Source: Pseudoruegeria sp. HB172150
GTDB lineage: Bacteria; Pseudomonadota; Alphaproteobacteria; Rhodobacterales; Rhodobacteraceae
Direction: 5' to 3'
NCBI RefSeq assembly: GCF_013184805.1
Contig: NZ_JAATNG010000007.1
Span: 186,001-250,000, forward strand
Length of the DNA stretch: 64,000 nt
The position numbers and the translations under genes are program-made. Below the pieces are notes generated by a model, which made no database searches, had not been told where the DNA came from, and saw only the letters and a list, made by a program, of their open reading frames with translations. Below, piece after piece: positions 25,988-35,756 of the stretch (its first letter is position 1; each line of letters starts with the position of its first letter).

Positions 25988-26859
25988 GACCCGACAATCC
26001 CCGCCTCGGCATCGCGCTGATGGTGCTGACCACCTTCATATTCGCCCTGCAGGACGGCATCTCGCGCCACCTCGCCGGCACTTACAACGTGCTGATGGTG
26101 GTGATGATCCGCTACTGGTTCTTCGCCGCCTTCGTGATGCTGATCGCCAGCCGGCAGGCGGGCGGCCTGCGCGCCGCCGCGGCAACAACGCAACCGGTGA
26201 TCCAAGCGTTCCGCGGCGTGCTGCTGGCGGGAGAGGTCTGCGTCATGGTCCTCGCCTTCACGCTTTTGGGCCTCGTCGAAAGCCACGCCGTCTTCGCCGT
26301 CTACCCGCTGCTGATCGCAGCGCTCTCCGGCCCGATCCTCGGCGAAAAGGTCGGCTGGCGCCGCTGGGCGGCCATCGGCGCGGGCTTCGTTGGCATGCTC
26401 ATCATCCTGCAGCCGGGGCTGCACGTCTTCGACCCTGCAGCGCTTGTGGCGCTGACCTCGGCGCTTATGTTCGCGCTCTACGGCCTGCTGACCCGCTTCG
26501 TCGCCCGCAAGGACAGCGCCGCGACCTCGTTCTTCTGGACCGGCACCTACGGCGCGGTGGTGATGACCGCCGTCGGCGTCTGGTTCTGGGAACCGATGAC
26601 CGGGCCGGACTGGATCTGGATGGCCGTGCTCTGCGTCACCGGCGCGGCGGGTCACTACACGCTGATCAAGGTCTACGAGGTTGCAGAGGCCAGCACGGTC
26701 CAGCCCTTCGCCTACCTGCAGCTTGTATTCGCGTCCGCCTTCGGGGTCGTGATCTTTGGCGAGGCGATCCGCTGGAACGTGGCCGCCGGCGCCGCGCTGA
26801 TCGTCGCCGCCGGCCTGTTCGCGCTGTGGCGGGAAAGGGTCCGTTCCCGCCGCGCCTGA
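25984..26859 (+). CDS. EamA/DMT family transporter
   Basis: A 291-residue inner-membrane protein with ten predicted helices in two EamA repeats. The N-terminal repeat starts LGIALMVLTTFIFALQDGISRHLAG and the first half ends at LGEKVGWRRWAAIGAGFVGMLIIL; the second repeat ends FGEAIRWNVAAGAALIVAAG, both with the usual GE-(W/R) motif. Drug/metabolite transporters of this group export small metabolites or amino acids; the substrate is unknown. The start codon is GTG overlapping the mnmD stop (GTGA). Confidence 0.88.
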   Translation: MRPDNPRLGIALMVLTTFIFALQDGISRHLAGTYNVLMVVMIRYWFFAAFVMLIASRQAGGLRAAAATTQPVIQAFRGVLLAGEVCVMVLAFTLLGLVESHAVFAVYPLLIAALSGPILGEKVGWRRWAAIGAGFVGMLIILQPGLHVFDPAALVALTSALMFALYGLLTRFVARKDSAATSFFWTGTYGAVVMTAVGVWFWEPMTGPDWIWMAVLCVTGAAGHYTLIKVYEVAEASTVQPFAYLQLVFASAFGVVIFGEAIRWNVAAGAALIVAAGLFALWRERVRSRRA

Positions 26860-26869
26860 CGGGTGGCCT

Positions 26870-27505
26870 CTAGCCGCCCACAATCGCCGCCAGCGGCGCC
26901 ACCGCCGCCTGCCACGAAGGCCGATCGCCCATCCGCGCCCACCACGCCGCGACATTCGGGAAACCGTCCAGCGAGATCCCGGCGGGCGCCGCATAGACGA
27001 AGGTCGAGGCCAGCGTGAAATCGGCAAGGCTCAGATCGCCGACGATCCAGTCCTTCCCCTCCAGCGCCGAGTCGAGCAGCGCCAGCAGGCTGTTCAGCTC
27101 CTCCCGGTCGCTCTCGACCGCCGACGGATCGGGATCGCCCATGCCGAACATCGGCTTCATCACCATCTCGAACACGATCTTCTGCGCCACCGGCGACAGG
27201 TGCACCGTCTGCCAGTAGGTCCACTGGTCCACCAGCGCGCGCTTCTTGGGATCGTCGGGATAAAGCCCCGCCTCGGGCTTTAGCGCCGAAAGGTAGGACA
27301 GGATCGCGCGGCTTTCCCACAGCCGGAAATCGCCATCCTCCAGCACCGGCACCTTGCCCATGGGATGCTTTTCCATGAACTCTGGCGCCTTGTTGGCGCG
27401 GCTGCGCAGATCGACCTGCACGACTTCGACCGGCAGGTCCAGCTCGTTGATGACGGCGCGCACGCGCAGCGCGTTCGGCGAAAGATCGGCGTTGTACAGC
27501 TTCAT
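26870..27505 (-). CDS. Glutathione S-transferase family protein
   Basis: A 211-residue GST with the N-terminal thioredoxin fold ([24 protein letters not shown], with Ser9 or nearby as the likely active residue), the cis-proline glutathione-binding motif GKVPVLEDG (about 50-58) and WESRAIL, and an all-helical C-terminal domain with the SLADFTLAS capping motif. It likely conjugates glutathione to electrophiles or binds ligands. Stands between the EamA exporter (convergent) and tyrS (same strand, 69 bases). Confidence 0.88.
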   Translation of the reverse strand: MKLYNADLSPNALRVRAVINELDLPVEVVQVDLRSRANKAPEFMEKHPMGKVPVLEDGDFRLWESRAILSYLSALKPEAGLYPDDPKKRALVDQWTYWQTVHLSPVAQKIVFEMVMKPMFGMGDPDPSAVESDREELNSLLALLDSALEGKDWIVGDLSLADFTLASTFVYAAPAGISLDGFPNVAAWWARMGDRPSWQAAVAPLAAIVGG

Positions 27506-27574
27506 GACGGCACCTGCAGTGTAAGGAGGGCGGATGCGGAATCGCTACGCCTCTCCGCACCCGGTCCGCAATGC

Positions 27575-28828
27575 CTAATCCGCCAGTGTCACCAGCGCAT
27601 GACGCTTCCGCCCCGCCGACAGCTTCACCGGAGAGGAAAGCGCTGCCGCATCCAGCACCATCCCGGCATCGGTAAGCGGCGCATCGTCCAGACGCGCGCC
27701 GTTGTCGGCGATCAGCCGCTTCGCCTCCTTGCCGGACTTCGCCAGCCCGGAGCGCACGATCAGCTGCACGACAGAGATCCCGTCGCCCACCTCCTCTGCC
27801 GACAGCGCCAGCGTCGGCAGGTCATCGCCCACGCCGCCTTTCTCGAACACCTCGCGCGCGGTGGCCTCCGCCGCCGCGGCCGCGTCCGGACCATGGTTCA
27901 GCGCCGTCACCTCGTTGGCCAGCCGCACTTTGGCCTCGTTGATCTCGGCCCCGCCCAGAGCCCCCAGCCGCTCGCATTCGTCGACCGGCAGGTCGGTAAA
28001 CATCTTCAGGAACTTGCCGACATCGGCATCGTCCACGTTCCGCCACCACTGCCAGAATTCATAGGACGACATCATGTTTTCGTTCAGCCAGACCGCGCCG
28101 TCCACCGACTTGCCCATTTTCTTGCCGTCCGACCGGGTGACCAGCGGCGTGGTCAGGCCGAAGGCCTCCGCCGCCTCGACCCGGCGGATCAGGTCGGTGC
28201 CGGATACGATGTTGCCCCACTGATCCGACCCGCCCATCTGCAGCAGGCAGCCATAGCGCCGGTACAGCTCCAGATAGTCGTAGGACTGCAGCAGCATGTA
28301 GTTGAACTCGATGAAGCTCAGCGCCTGCTCGCGGTCCAGCCGCGACTTGACCGATTCAAACGACAGCAGGCGGTTCACGGTGAAATGCCGCCCGATATCG
28401 CGCAGGAACGGCACATAACGCAGCTCGTCCAGCCATTCCGCGTTGTTGACCAGCGGCGAATCCGTCGGCCCGTCGCCATAGGTGATGTAGCGCGAGAAAA
28501 CCTTGCGGATGCTGGCGGCGTTCGCGTCGATCTGCTCGACCGACAGCATCTTCCGCATCTCGTCTTTGCCGGACGGATCGCCAACCTTTGTCGTACCGCC
28601 GCCCATCAGCGTGATCGGCCGGTGCCCTGTCCGCTGCATCCAGCGCAGCAGCCGGATCTGAACCAGGTTGCCGATATGCAGCGACGATGCGGTCAGGTCG
28701 AACCCGATATAACCGGTGACCGTCCCCTTCAGCAGACGTTCGTCCAACTCCTGGAGATTGGTGCAATCGGCCAGGAACCCGCGCGAGCCGATCTCGTGCA
28801 AGAAATCCGATTTCGGGTGGTAGGTCAT
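27575..28828 (-). CDS. tyrS: Tyrosyl-tRNA synthetase
   Basis: Charges tRNA-Tyr. The 417-residue class I synthetase has the HIGH-type motif SSLHIGN (about residues 46-52), the KMSKS-type loop KKMGKS (about 237-242), the tyrosine-recognition block [30 protein letters not shown] region, and a C-terminal S4 RNA-binding domain with [19 protein letters not shown]. The ATG at 28828 gives the common MTYHPKSDF start; an ATG five codons upstream at 28843 is an alternative. It is divergent from anmK, whose start lies 66 bases away. Confidence 0.96.
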   Translation of the reverse strand: MTYHPKSDFLHEIGSRGFLADCTNLQELDERLLKGTVTGYIGFDLTASSLHIGNLVQIRLLRWMQRTGHRPITLMGGGTTKVGDPSGKDEMRKMLSVEQIDANAASIRKVFSRYITYGDGPTDSPLVNNAEWLDELRYVPFLRDIGRHFTVNRLLSFESVKSRLDREQALSFIEFNYMLLQSYDYLELYRRYGCLLQMGGSDQWGNIVSGTDLIRRVEAAEAFGLTTPLVTRSDGKKMGKSVDGAVWLNENMMSSYEFWQWWRNVDDADVGKFLKMFTDLPVDECERLGALGGAEINEAKVRLANEVTALNHGPDAAAAAEATAREVFEKGGVGDDLPTLALSAEEVGDGISVVQLIVRSGLAKSGKEAKRLIADNGARLDDAPLTDAGMVLDAAALSSPVKLSAGRKRHALVTLAD

Positions 28829-28894
28829 TTTGTTTCGGTCCATCGTGCCACTGGTGCCGCGCCTATGTACGCGCGCGAGGGACGAAGGAAAAGG

Positions 28895-30013
28895 ATGAAG
28901 ATAACCGGACCGGTCTGGGCCCTGGGAACCATGTCTGGCACCTCGCTGGACGGGGTCGACGCCGCGATGGTGCTGACCGACGGGCACCGGATCCACGACT
29001 TCGGCGAAACCGCCTACCGGCCCTATTCCGAGGCCGAGCGCGCGGTGATCCGCGCCGCCCTCGGCCGTTGGCCCGGGGATGACGCGGTCGAGGAAGCAGC
29101 CGAGGTGGTAGAGAACGCCCATGCCGAACTCATGGCGCAGTTCCCGGACGCGCAGCTCGCCGGCTTCCACGGCCAGACGCTCGCCCATGACCCCGGCGGG
29201 CACGGAACGCATCAGGCCGGCAACGGTGCGCTGCTGGCCGAGGTCCTGAGCATTCCCGTGGTCTGGGATTTCCGCAGCTCAGATGTGCAGCTCGGCGGTG
29301 AGGGCGCGCCGCTCGCGCCGTTCTACCACTTTGCCTGCGCCCGCCACATCGGCGCGACCGAGCCGTTGGCCTTCCTCAATCTCGGTGGCGTCGGCAACCT
29401 GACCTGGATCGACCCGTCACAGCCCGGCCCGGACACACAGAGCGCTCTCCTCGCCTTCGACACCGGCCCCGCCAACGCACCGCTGAACGATCTGATGCGC
29501 ATCCGGCTCGGCAAGGATCGTGACGACAGCGGCGCGCTCGCCTCTTCCGGCATCCCGGTGAAGGAAGTCATCAGCCGGTTCCTCGACCATCCCTATTTCC
29601 ACCGCATCCCGCCGAAATCGCTGGACCGCGACGATTTCCGCAGCCTCTCCGATCAGGTTTCCGGGCTGTCCGACATCGACGCCGCCGCCACGCTCGCCGC
29701 CTGCACCGTCGCCGCTGTGATCCGGGGAATGGAGCATTGCCCGTCGCCGCCGGCCCGCCTGCTGGTTACCGGCGGCGGACGCCATAACGCGGCGATGATG
29801 AACGGCCTGGCCGATACGCTGCCCTGCCCGGTCGAGCCCGTCGAGGCGGCAGGTCTCGACGGCGACATGCTGGAGGCGCAGGCCTTCGCCCATCTCGCCA
29901 CCCGAGTTGCCTCCGGTCTGCCGACCACATGCCCCGGCACCACGGGCGTCGCCGCGCCGGTCGGTGGCGGCCGGATCAGTTATCCGCAGGGGATGGCGGC
30001 GCTAAGGCAATAG
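28895..30013 (+). CDS. anmK: Anhydro-N-acetylmuramic acid kinase
   Basis: Phosphorylates 1,6-anhydro-MurNAc released during cell-wall recycling, giving MurNAc-6-phosphate. The 372-residue protein has the ASKHA-type N-terminal ATP loop [15 protein letters not shown] (about residues 11-25), the conserved [23 protein letters not shown] and [11 protein letters not shown] motifs, and the C-terminal [26 protein letters not shown] precedes the ATG at 28895. It converges on a lytic transglycosylase with a single base between their stops, a functional pairing since transglycosylases produce the anhydro sugar. Confidence 0.95.
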   Translation: MKITGPVWALGTMSGTSLDGVDAAMVLTDGHRIHDFGETAYRPYSEAERAVIRAALGRWPGDDAVEEAAEVVENAHAELMAQFPDAQLAGFHGQTLAHDPGGHGTHQAGNGALLAEVLSIPVVWDFRSSDVQLGGEGAPLAPFYHFACARHIGATEPLAFLNLGGVGNLTWIDPSQPGPDTQSALLAFDTGPANAPLNDLMRIRLGKDRDDSGALASSGIPVKEVISRFLDHPYFHRIPPKSLDRDDFRSLSDQVSGLSDIDAAATLAACTVAAVIRGMEHCPSPPARLLVTGGGRHNAAMMNGLADTLPCPVEPVEAAGLDGDMLEAQAFAHLATRVASGLPTTCPGTTGVAAPVGGGRISYPQGMAALRQ

Positions 30014-30014
30014 C

Positions 30015-32114
30015 CTAGCGACCGCCCAGCTCCGCCAGCAGCCGGATCGGCTGCACCTCTCCGGTCAACCGCGCCCGATAGATCGGCAGGCTCTCGGTCA
30101 CCCGCATCACGTAGGTCTGGGTCTCGTTGAACGGGATATGCTCGATCCAGTCCACCGGGTCGGTGCCGGAATAGCGCGGGTCGCCGAACAGGTTGATCCA
30201 GGATCGCGCCCGGCTCGGCCCGGCATTGTACCCAACCGCGACCAGCACGTAGTTCTTGCCGAACTCCTCGATCAGCTCTTCCAGATAGGCGCTGCCCAGC
30301 GTCGTGTTGTAGACCGGATCCGTGGTCAGCTTGGCGGGCGTGTAGCTCAGCCCGGCCCGCGCCGACATCTGCTTCGCCGTGCCCGGCATAAGCTGCATCA
30401 GCCCGCGCGCACCGACGGGGCTCACCGCGCCGATGTTGAACTCGCTCTCGCGCCGCGCGATCGACAACGCCAGAGCTTCTTCGACATTGATCTTCCCGCC
30501 CAGCCCGGCCAGCGGGTAATAGGCACGCGGCGCCACCACGCCCTCGCTCGCCGCCTGCTTCGCGACGCGCACCGCGATATAGGGATCGCCCAGCGACAGC
30601 GCGAAGTCGGTCAGCTGCACCAGCTCGTCCTGCGGCGTGATTTCGGCCAGGTGCGACAGGAAACGGATCGTCTCCCACTGCTCCCCCGCGCCGAAGAACA
30701 GCCGCGCGGCCTGAAAGACAGAGGATTTAGTGAACCCCGCCTCGCGCCAGTCCGGCGCCGGGTCGCGCCCGGTCAGCGACGGGTCCATCGGCAGGCCCGC
30801 CTTTTCCGCCGACAGCAGCCCGTAAAAGCTGGTCTGGTGCGCACCGCCCTTGTGATAGGCTTCCTGCGCAGCTTCGTCATTGCCCAGCGCCGACAGCGCC
30901 CGGCCTTCCCAGTAGTAGCCGCGGCCCAGGCTGATCGGGGTAGAGACCGCTTCGGTGAACTTCTTGAAGTGGCTCAGCGCCAGTTCCGCGTCCTTCAGGT
31001 AGCGCAGCGCCAGATAACCAGACAGCCATTCCAGGTCGGCATAATCGAACCCGTCCGTCGTCGCCGGCATGAAATGCCTGCTCGCCAGCTGATAGGCCCG
31101 CTTCGCATTGCCGCCGCGCATCTCCTGCCGCGCCAGCACCCGCCGCCAGTACGCCCATTCCTCCGGCCGGCCCAGCGCCTCGGCGCTGGTGCTCTGTTCG
31201 ATCATCAGGTCGCCCGCGGAATCGCGCCGGCCCTTTTCGATCCGCCAGATCGCCCGGTCATAGGCCAGCCCGCCGTCGTTCCGCAGCGAGGCGGGCACCT
31301 TCTCGATCAGCGCGTCGACCCCGGCATCCTCGCGCTGCAGCGCGACGCGGGCCTCGGCCAGCGCCTTGTGGCCGGGATCGACCCGCGCCATCGCGCGCAG
31401 CGTGCCATTGCGGTCCTTGCGCCATAGCAGCATATCCAGCCGCTCGGCATGGTGGCCCTTCAGGTGACTGCCGAAGGCTGCGACCAGCGCCTCCTCCTCG
31501 ACAGCGCTCATCTCCAGCTCCAGCCAGGCGCGCAGCGCCTCGGCATTCGCCTTCTCCGCCTGCCCCGACGCCGAATAGGCTTGAGCCAGCCGCAGCGCGC
31601 CACGCCCGGTCTGCGGCGGTTCCGGCTCGAAGTAACCGATGACATCCGCCGCCGCGGCGCCGGCCGGGATCTCACCTTCGCCCCTCAGCCGAAGATACTT
31701 CAGACCCGGCCAGTCGCCATTTCGCGCCAGGAACGCCCGGTAATCCGCGAAATTGCCCTTACCGGCCCGCAGCCGCTGCCACTCGATGATATCCGCCGTC
31801 ACCCGGCCGCCTGCCGCCGCGGTACGCGCCGCCAGCTCCCAGTCGCCTCCGGACGCCGCCGCCAGCGCCAGCCGCAACTCCTGCCCGCTCATCAGGTCGG
31901 TCGGTCGCGGCGCCGGCAACCTGTTCATCACGGCCACGGCAAGGTCGGAAACCGCGGCTTCTTCCAGTTCCGCAGCCACGCCGCCTTCGGCGTCTACTGT
32001 CGCCTCGGCCACGCTTCTCGTCTCCGGCCGCGGCAAGGGCCGCATGTCCGGCTGAGCTACAACCGCCGGCGCGTAGAGCGCCAGCGCAATCACACACACC
32101 GCGATTCCGCGCAT
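30015..32114 (-). CDS. Soluble lytic murein transglycosylase
   Basis: A 699-residue periplasmic protein with a signal peptide (AVCVIALALYAPAVVAQ), a long helical superhelix (U/L domain) and a C-terminal SLT catalytic domain: ARRESEFNIGAVSP with the catalytic Glu, GARGLMQLMPGTAK and VAVGYNAGPSRA. It cleaves peptidoglycan with formation of 1,6-anhydro-MurNAc, the substrate pathway of the neighbouring AnmK. The start at 32114 was chosen because it begins the signal peptide and has GAGG upstream; further in-frame ATGs upstream (32141, 32225) would bury the signal. Confidence 0.92.
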   Translation of the reverse strand: MRGIAVCVIALALYAPAVVAQPDMRPLPRPETRSVAEATVDAEGGVAAELEEAAVSDLAVAVMNRLPAPRPTDLMSGQELRLALAAASGGDWELAARTAAAGGRVTADIIEWQRLRAGKGNFADYRAFLARNGDWPGLKYLRLRGEGEIPAGAAAADVIGYFEPEPPQTGRGALRLAQAYSASGQAEKANAEALRAWLELEMSAVEEEALVAAFGSHLKGHHAERLDMLLWRKDRNGTLRAMARVDPGHKALAEARVALQREDAGVDALIEKVPASLRNDGGLAYDRAIWRIEKGRRDSAGDLMIEQSTSAEALGRPEEWAYWRRVLARQEMRGGNAKRAYQLASRHFMPATTDGFDYADLEWLSGYLALRYLKDAELALSHFKKFTEAVSTPISLGRGYYWEGRALSALGNDEAAQEAYHKGGAHQTSFYGLLSAEKAGLPMDPSLTGRDPAPDWREAGFTKSSVFQAARLFFGAGEQWETIRFLSHLAEITPQDELVQLTDFALSLGDPYIAVRVAKQAASEGVVAPRAYYPLAGLGGKINVEEALALSIARRESEFNIGAVSPVGARGLMQLMPGTAKQMSARAGLSYTPAKLTTDPVYNTTLGSAYLEELIEEFGKNYVLVAVGYNAGPSRARSWINLFGDPRYSGTDPVDWIEHIPFNETQTYVMRVTESLPIYRARLTGEVQPIRLLAELGGR

Positions 32115-32274
32115 TCCTGCCTCTGTCCACACTTGACGCATCCCGACCCACAGGGTAGCGGGCGGCGGCCCGGACGAAAACACACAAACTTGGCAACAAC
32201 GCACCGTTTGGCTAGGGTCCGCCAAATTTCCGCACCGTCACGGTGCCACCCGCGAACAGTAAAAGGAGCGCATC

Positions 32275-33150
32275 ATGATCAAGGGTTCACTTCCTGCCCT
32301 GGTGACGCCGTTCAAGAACGGCGAGCTGGATCTCGATACGCTCAAACGCCTGGTGGAGTGGCATATCGAACAGGGCAGCAATGGCCTCGTCCCCGTCGGC
32401 ACCACCGGCGAAAGCCCGACGCTGACGCACCGGGAACACGAAACGGTGGTGGAAGAGGTGGTCAAGGCTGTCGACGGCCGCATCCCGGTGATTGCCGGTG
32501 CGGGCTCGAACAACACCGCCGAGACCATCCGCCTGATGCGCCACGCCGAATCCGTCGGTGCCGATGCCGCGCTCGTCGTCACGCCCTATTACAACAAGCC
32601 GACCCAGGCGGGGCTGATCGCGCATTTCACCGCCGCGCATGACTGCTGCGACCTGCCGATCATCATCTACAACATCCCGCCGCGCTCGGTCGTCGACATG
32701 ACGCCCGAAACGATGGGAGAGCTGGCCAAGCTGCCGCGCATCATCGGCGTCAAGGACGCCACCGGCGACCTCGCCCGCGTCTCGATGCAGCGGATCACCT
32801 GCGGCGCCGACTTCATCCAGCTCTCGGGCGAAGACCCGACCGCCCACGGCTTCAACGCCCAGGGCGGCACCGGCTGCATCTCGGTCACCGCCAACGTCGC
32901 GCCCAAGCTCTGCTCCGAACTGCAGCAGGCCTGCGCCGCCGGCGACTACGCCACCGCGCTGACCATCCAGGACCGGCTGATGCCGCTTCACAAGGCGATC
33001 TTCACCGAGCCCGGCCTCTGCGGTGCCAAGTACGGCATGTCAGTGCTCGGCCTCTGCTCGGACGAGGTTCGCTCGCCCCTGATCACGCTGACCGAGCCGA
33101 CCAAGGCCAAGGTCCGCGACGCGATGGTCCATGCCGGTCTGATCAACTGA
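32275..33150 (+). CDS. dapA: 4-hydroxy-tetrahydrodipicolinate synthase
   Basis: Condenses pyruvate with aspartate semialdehyde in lysine and meso-diaminopimelate synthesis. The 291-residue TIM-barrel protein has the DHDPS signatures: [12 protein letters not shown] (T43-T44-G), [11 protein letters not shown], the catalytic Y132 in IYNIPPRS, and the Schiff-base K160 in [18 protein letters not shown] is eight bases upstream. Divergent from the lytic transglycosylase. Confidence 0.96.
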   Translation: MIKGSLPALVTPFKNGELDLDTLKRLVEWHIEQGSNGLVPVGTTGESPTLTHREHETVVEEVVKAVDGRIPVIAGAGSNNTAETIRLMRHAESVGADAALVVTPYYNKPTQAGLIAHFTAAHDCCDLPIIIYNIPPRSVVDMTPETMGELAKLPRIIGVKDATGDLARVSMQRITCGADFIQLSGEDPTAHGFNAQGGTGCISVTANVAPKLCSELQQACAAGDYATALTIQDRLMPLHKAIFTEPGLCGAKYGMSVLGLCSDEVRSPLITLTEPTKAKVRDAMVHAGLIN

Positions 33151-33162
33151 AGCGTTGGCGGG

Positions 33163-33627
33163 TCAGTCCTTGCTGGCCCGCCGCTTCGCCCGGAACGCCC
33201 GGATCTCCAGCTGCAGCGCCCGCACCCGCCGCATCACATCGACGAAGGTCGCCGACAGCAGGCCGACCATGAACAGCCCGTTGATCGCCATCATCCCGGA
33301 CAGCACGTTCCACTCCTCCGGCAGCACGATGTCGCCGAAGCCGAGCGTCGTGAAGGCGACCATCGAAAAGTAAAGCGCCTCTTCCAGAGTCTCGAAAAGA
33401 CCCAGGAATTTCAATAGCGTGGCCCAGGCCCAGCAGGCCGCCACCATCAGACTGGTCAGCCACAGGACCGAGGTCGCCACCAGCAGCACCACCCGAACCG
33501 TCCGCGGATCGTCGTGCACATGCTGCTCTTCGCGCTCGAAGATCGATTCAACAATCGGAAACGCCGCAAGCCCCAGCAGCGTCGTGAACATCGTCAGGGC
33601 GCCGCCTATCAGTATCTGCACGAACAT
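33163..33627 (-). CDS. Two-helix potassium-channel-like protein
   Basis: A 154-residue protein of the Ion_trans_2 type. It has N-terminal hydrophobic segments (FTTLLGLAAFPIVES and VVLLVATSVLWLTSLMVAACWAWA), a pore helix followed by the selectivity-filter-like FTTLGFGDIVLP (about residues 91-102), and a final helix (LSGMMAINGLFMVGLLSATFVDVM) leading to a basic cytoplasmic tail. The filter reads TLGFGD, a GFG variant seen in bacterial channels. It probably forms tetrameric K+ or cation channels; selectivity is unproven. Converges with dapA. Confidence 0.82.
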   Translation of the reverse strand: MFVQILIGGALTMFTTLLGLAAFPIVESIFEREEQHVHDDPRTVRVVLLVATSVLWLTSLMVAACWAWATLLKFLGLFETLEEALYFSMVAFTTLGFGDIVLPEEWNVLSGMMAINGLFMVGLLSATFVDVMRRVRALQLEIRAFRAKRRASKD

Positions 33628-33714
33628 GCAGCGATCATCCCGAAGACGCGCGCGCCGTCAATCCCCGCGCAATCACTGGACTCGAAGCCTGCAAGCCCCT
33701 AAATCCACGCCGTT

Positions 33715-34191
33715 ATGGCCAAGAATGACGAAAACAGGAACTACAAGGTCGTCGCCGAGAACCGGCGCGCGCGGTTCGACTATGCCATCGAGGAGGATCT
33801 CGAGGTCGGTATCGTGCTGGAAGGGTCCGAGGTGAAGTCGCTGCGCGAGGGTCAGGCCAACATCGCCGAAAGCTACGCGGCGGTGGAGGATGGCGAACTT
33901 TGGCTGGTGAACAGCTACATCGCCCCCTACGCGCAGGCCAAGACCTTCGGGCATGACGAACGCCGCCGCCGCAAGCTGCTGGTGAACCGCAAGGAACTCG
34001 CCAACCTCTGGTCCGAGACCCAGCGCAAGGGGATGACCCTCGTGCCGCTGGTGCTCTACTTCAACCATCGCGGCATGGCGAAGATGAAGATCGGCATCGC
34101 CAAGGGCAAGAAGGTCGCCGACAAGCGCGAGACCTCCGCCAAACGCGACTGGAACCGCCAGAAGGCGCGGCTTCTGAAAGAGCACGGGTAG
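33715..34191 (+). CDS. smpB: SsrA-binding protein SmpB
   Basis: Binds tmRNA and brings it to stalled ribosomes for trans-translation. The 158-residue beta-barrel protein has the family motifs [14 protein letters not shown] (about 14-27), [13 protein letters not shown], and [11 protein letters not shown], and a basic C-terminal tail [20 protein letters not shown] that contacts the ribosome. tmRNA itself is not seen in this window. A GST gene follows five bases after its stop. Confidence 0.96.
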   Translation: MAKNDENRNYKVVAENRRARFDYAIEEDLEVGIVLEGSEVKSLREGQANIAESYAAVEDGELWLVNSYIAPYAQAKTFGHDERRRRKLLVNRKELANLWSETQRKGMTLVPLVLYFNHRGMAKMKIGIAKGKKVADKRETSAKRDWNRQKARLLKEHG

Positions 34192-34195
34192 GGCG

Positions 34196-34840
34196 ATGGC
34201 CGTCCGGATCACCGGTTATGGCCCCTCCGTCTACACCTGGATCGCGCGCCTCGCCCTGACCTGGCGCGGCGTGCCATTCGACTACACCGAGGCCGACCCA
34301 TTCGCAGATCCCCCGCCCGAGATGCTTCTCGCCCTGCATCCCTTCGGCCGCGTCCCCGTGCTGCAGCATGACGGTTTCATCCTCTACGAGACCCGCGCAA
34401 TCCTGCATTACATCGCCCGCGCCTTCCCCGGCCCGCCGCTGATCCCCGACGATCCTCAAGCTGCGGCCCGCATGGAACAGATCATCGGCATCACCGACGC
34501 CTATGCCTACTGGCCGCTGGTCCGGCAGGTCTATTCCCAGGCGGTCTTCGCCCCCGCCCATGGTCGCGAACCGGACCCCGCCATCATCGCTCAGGGTCTC
34601 GCCGCAGCCACCCGCGTCCTCTCGGCTCTCGAACCGCTCGCCGACCGCGACGGTCCCAACCTCCTCGGCGCAGATCCCACCCTCGCCGACCTCCACCTCA
34701 CCCCCATCCTCGACTATTTCGCGCAGGCCGCCGAAGGCGCCAACGCCCTCGCCGCCTGCCCGAACCTCCACCGCTTCCTTGCCCACTGGCACGCGCAGCC
34801 GGTCTTCCGGCAAACCCGCCCGCTCCTCCTACCCGGCTAG
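34196..34840 (+). CDS. Glutathione S-transferase family protein
   Basis: A 214-residue GST with an N-terminal thioredoxin domain (RITGYGPSVYTWIARLALTW, with Ser13/Tyr15 candidates for activation), the glutathione-binding FGRVPVLQHDG and YETRAIL motifs, and a helical C-terminal domain with TLADLHLTPIL. Catalytic specificity is unknown. It begins five bases after smpB, suggesting cotranscription, though a functional link to trans-translation is not implied. Confidence 0.87.
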   Translation: MAVRITGYGPSVYTWIARLALTWRGVPFDYTEADPFADPPPEMLLALHPFGRVPVLQHDGFILYETRAILHYIARAFPGPPLIPDDPQAAARMEQIIGITDAYAYWPLVRQVYSQAVFAPAHGREPDPAIIAQGLAAATRVLSALEPLADRDGPNLLGADPTLADLHLTPILDYFAQAAEGANALAACPNLHRFLAHWHAQPVFRQTRPLLLPG

Positions 34841-34897
34841 GCTTGCACCGCCGCCAGCCCGGCTGTAGCAAGACGCCACACCGCCAAGGGGACCGGT

Positions 34898-35752
34898 ATG
34901 GCCAAGGACGACCCGAAAACGCTTGTTTCCACCGACTGGCTGGCCGCGCATCTGAACGATCCCGACCTGCGGATCTTCGATGCCTCCTGGTATCTGCCGG
35001 ATATGGGCCGCGACGGCCGCGCCGAATACGAACGCGGCCACATCCCCGGCGCGCGCTACTTCGACATCGACGATGTTTCCGACGCGCGTTCCACGCTTCC
35101 CCACATGGCTCCGCCGCCAGAAAAATTCGTCTCCCGCATGCGTGCGATGGGCGTGGGCGATGGCCATCAGGTGGTAGTCTACGACGGCGCCGGCATGTTT
35201 TCCGCCCCGCGCGTCTGGTGGCTCTTCCGCTACATGGGCAAGACAGACATCGCCGTGCTCGACGGCGGCTACGCAAAATGGACGGCAGAGGGCCGCCCGA
35301 CCGATGATATGCCGCCAATCATGCGCGACCGGCACATCACCGTCTCGGTGCAGAACCACCTGATCCGCGACGTGACCCAGGTCGCCCACGCCTCGAAGCT
35401 CCGGGATCACGAGATCCTCGACGCACGCGGCCCGGCCCGATTTCGCGGCGATGCGCCCGAACCGCGCGAGGGCCTGCGTTTGGGTCACATCCCGGGCTCG
35501 AAGAACGTTCATTATGCCACGCTTCTGAACGAAGACGGCACGATGAAGGATCCCGACGCCCTGCGGGCCGCCTTCGATGCCGCCGGCGTGGATCTGTCGA
35601 AACCCGTGATCAGCTCCTGCGGCTCCGGCGTGACCGCCGCGATCATCGACCTTGCGCTGGAACGCATCGGCCATGACCGGCACTCGGTCTACGATGGCTC
35701 CTGGTCGGAATGGGGCATGTATGGCGACCTGAAGGTCGAAACCGGAGGTTAA
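34898..35752 (+). CDS. sseA: 3-mercaptopyruvate sulfurtransferase
   Basis: A 284-residue two-rhodanese-domain protein. The N-terminal inactive domain has LAAHLNDPDLRIFDASWYLP and RGHIPGARYFDID; the C-terminal domain has EILDARGPARFRG, LGHIPGSKNVHY and the active-site loop C241-G-S-G-V-T-A, the signature of mercaptopyruvate sulfurtransferases (thiosulfate sulfurtransferases carry CRKGVT). It transfers sulfur from 3-mercaptopyruvate to thiols or cyanide. The aminotransferase gene follows four bases after its stop, and that enzyme could supply mercaptopyruvate from cysteine; this link is an inference. Confidence 0.92.
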   Translation: MAKDDPKTLVSTDWLAAHLNDPDLRIFDASWYLPDMGRDGRAEYERGHIPGARYFDIDDVSDARSTLPHMAPPPEKFVSRMRAMGVGDGHQVVVYDGAGMFSAPRVWWLFRYMGKTDIAVLDGGYAKWTAEGRPTDDMPPIMRDRHITVSVQNHLIRDVTQVAHASKLRDHEILDARGPARFRGDAPEPREGLRLGHIPGSKNVHYATLLNEDGTMKDPDALRAAFDAAGVDLSKPVISSCGSGVTAAIIDLALERIGHDRHSVYDGSWSEWGMYGDLKVETGG

Positions 35753-35756
35753 TCGG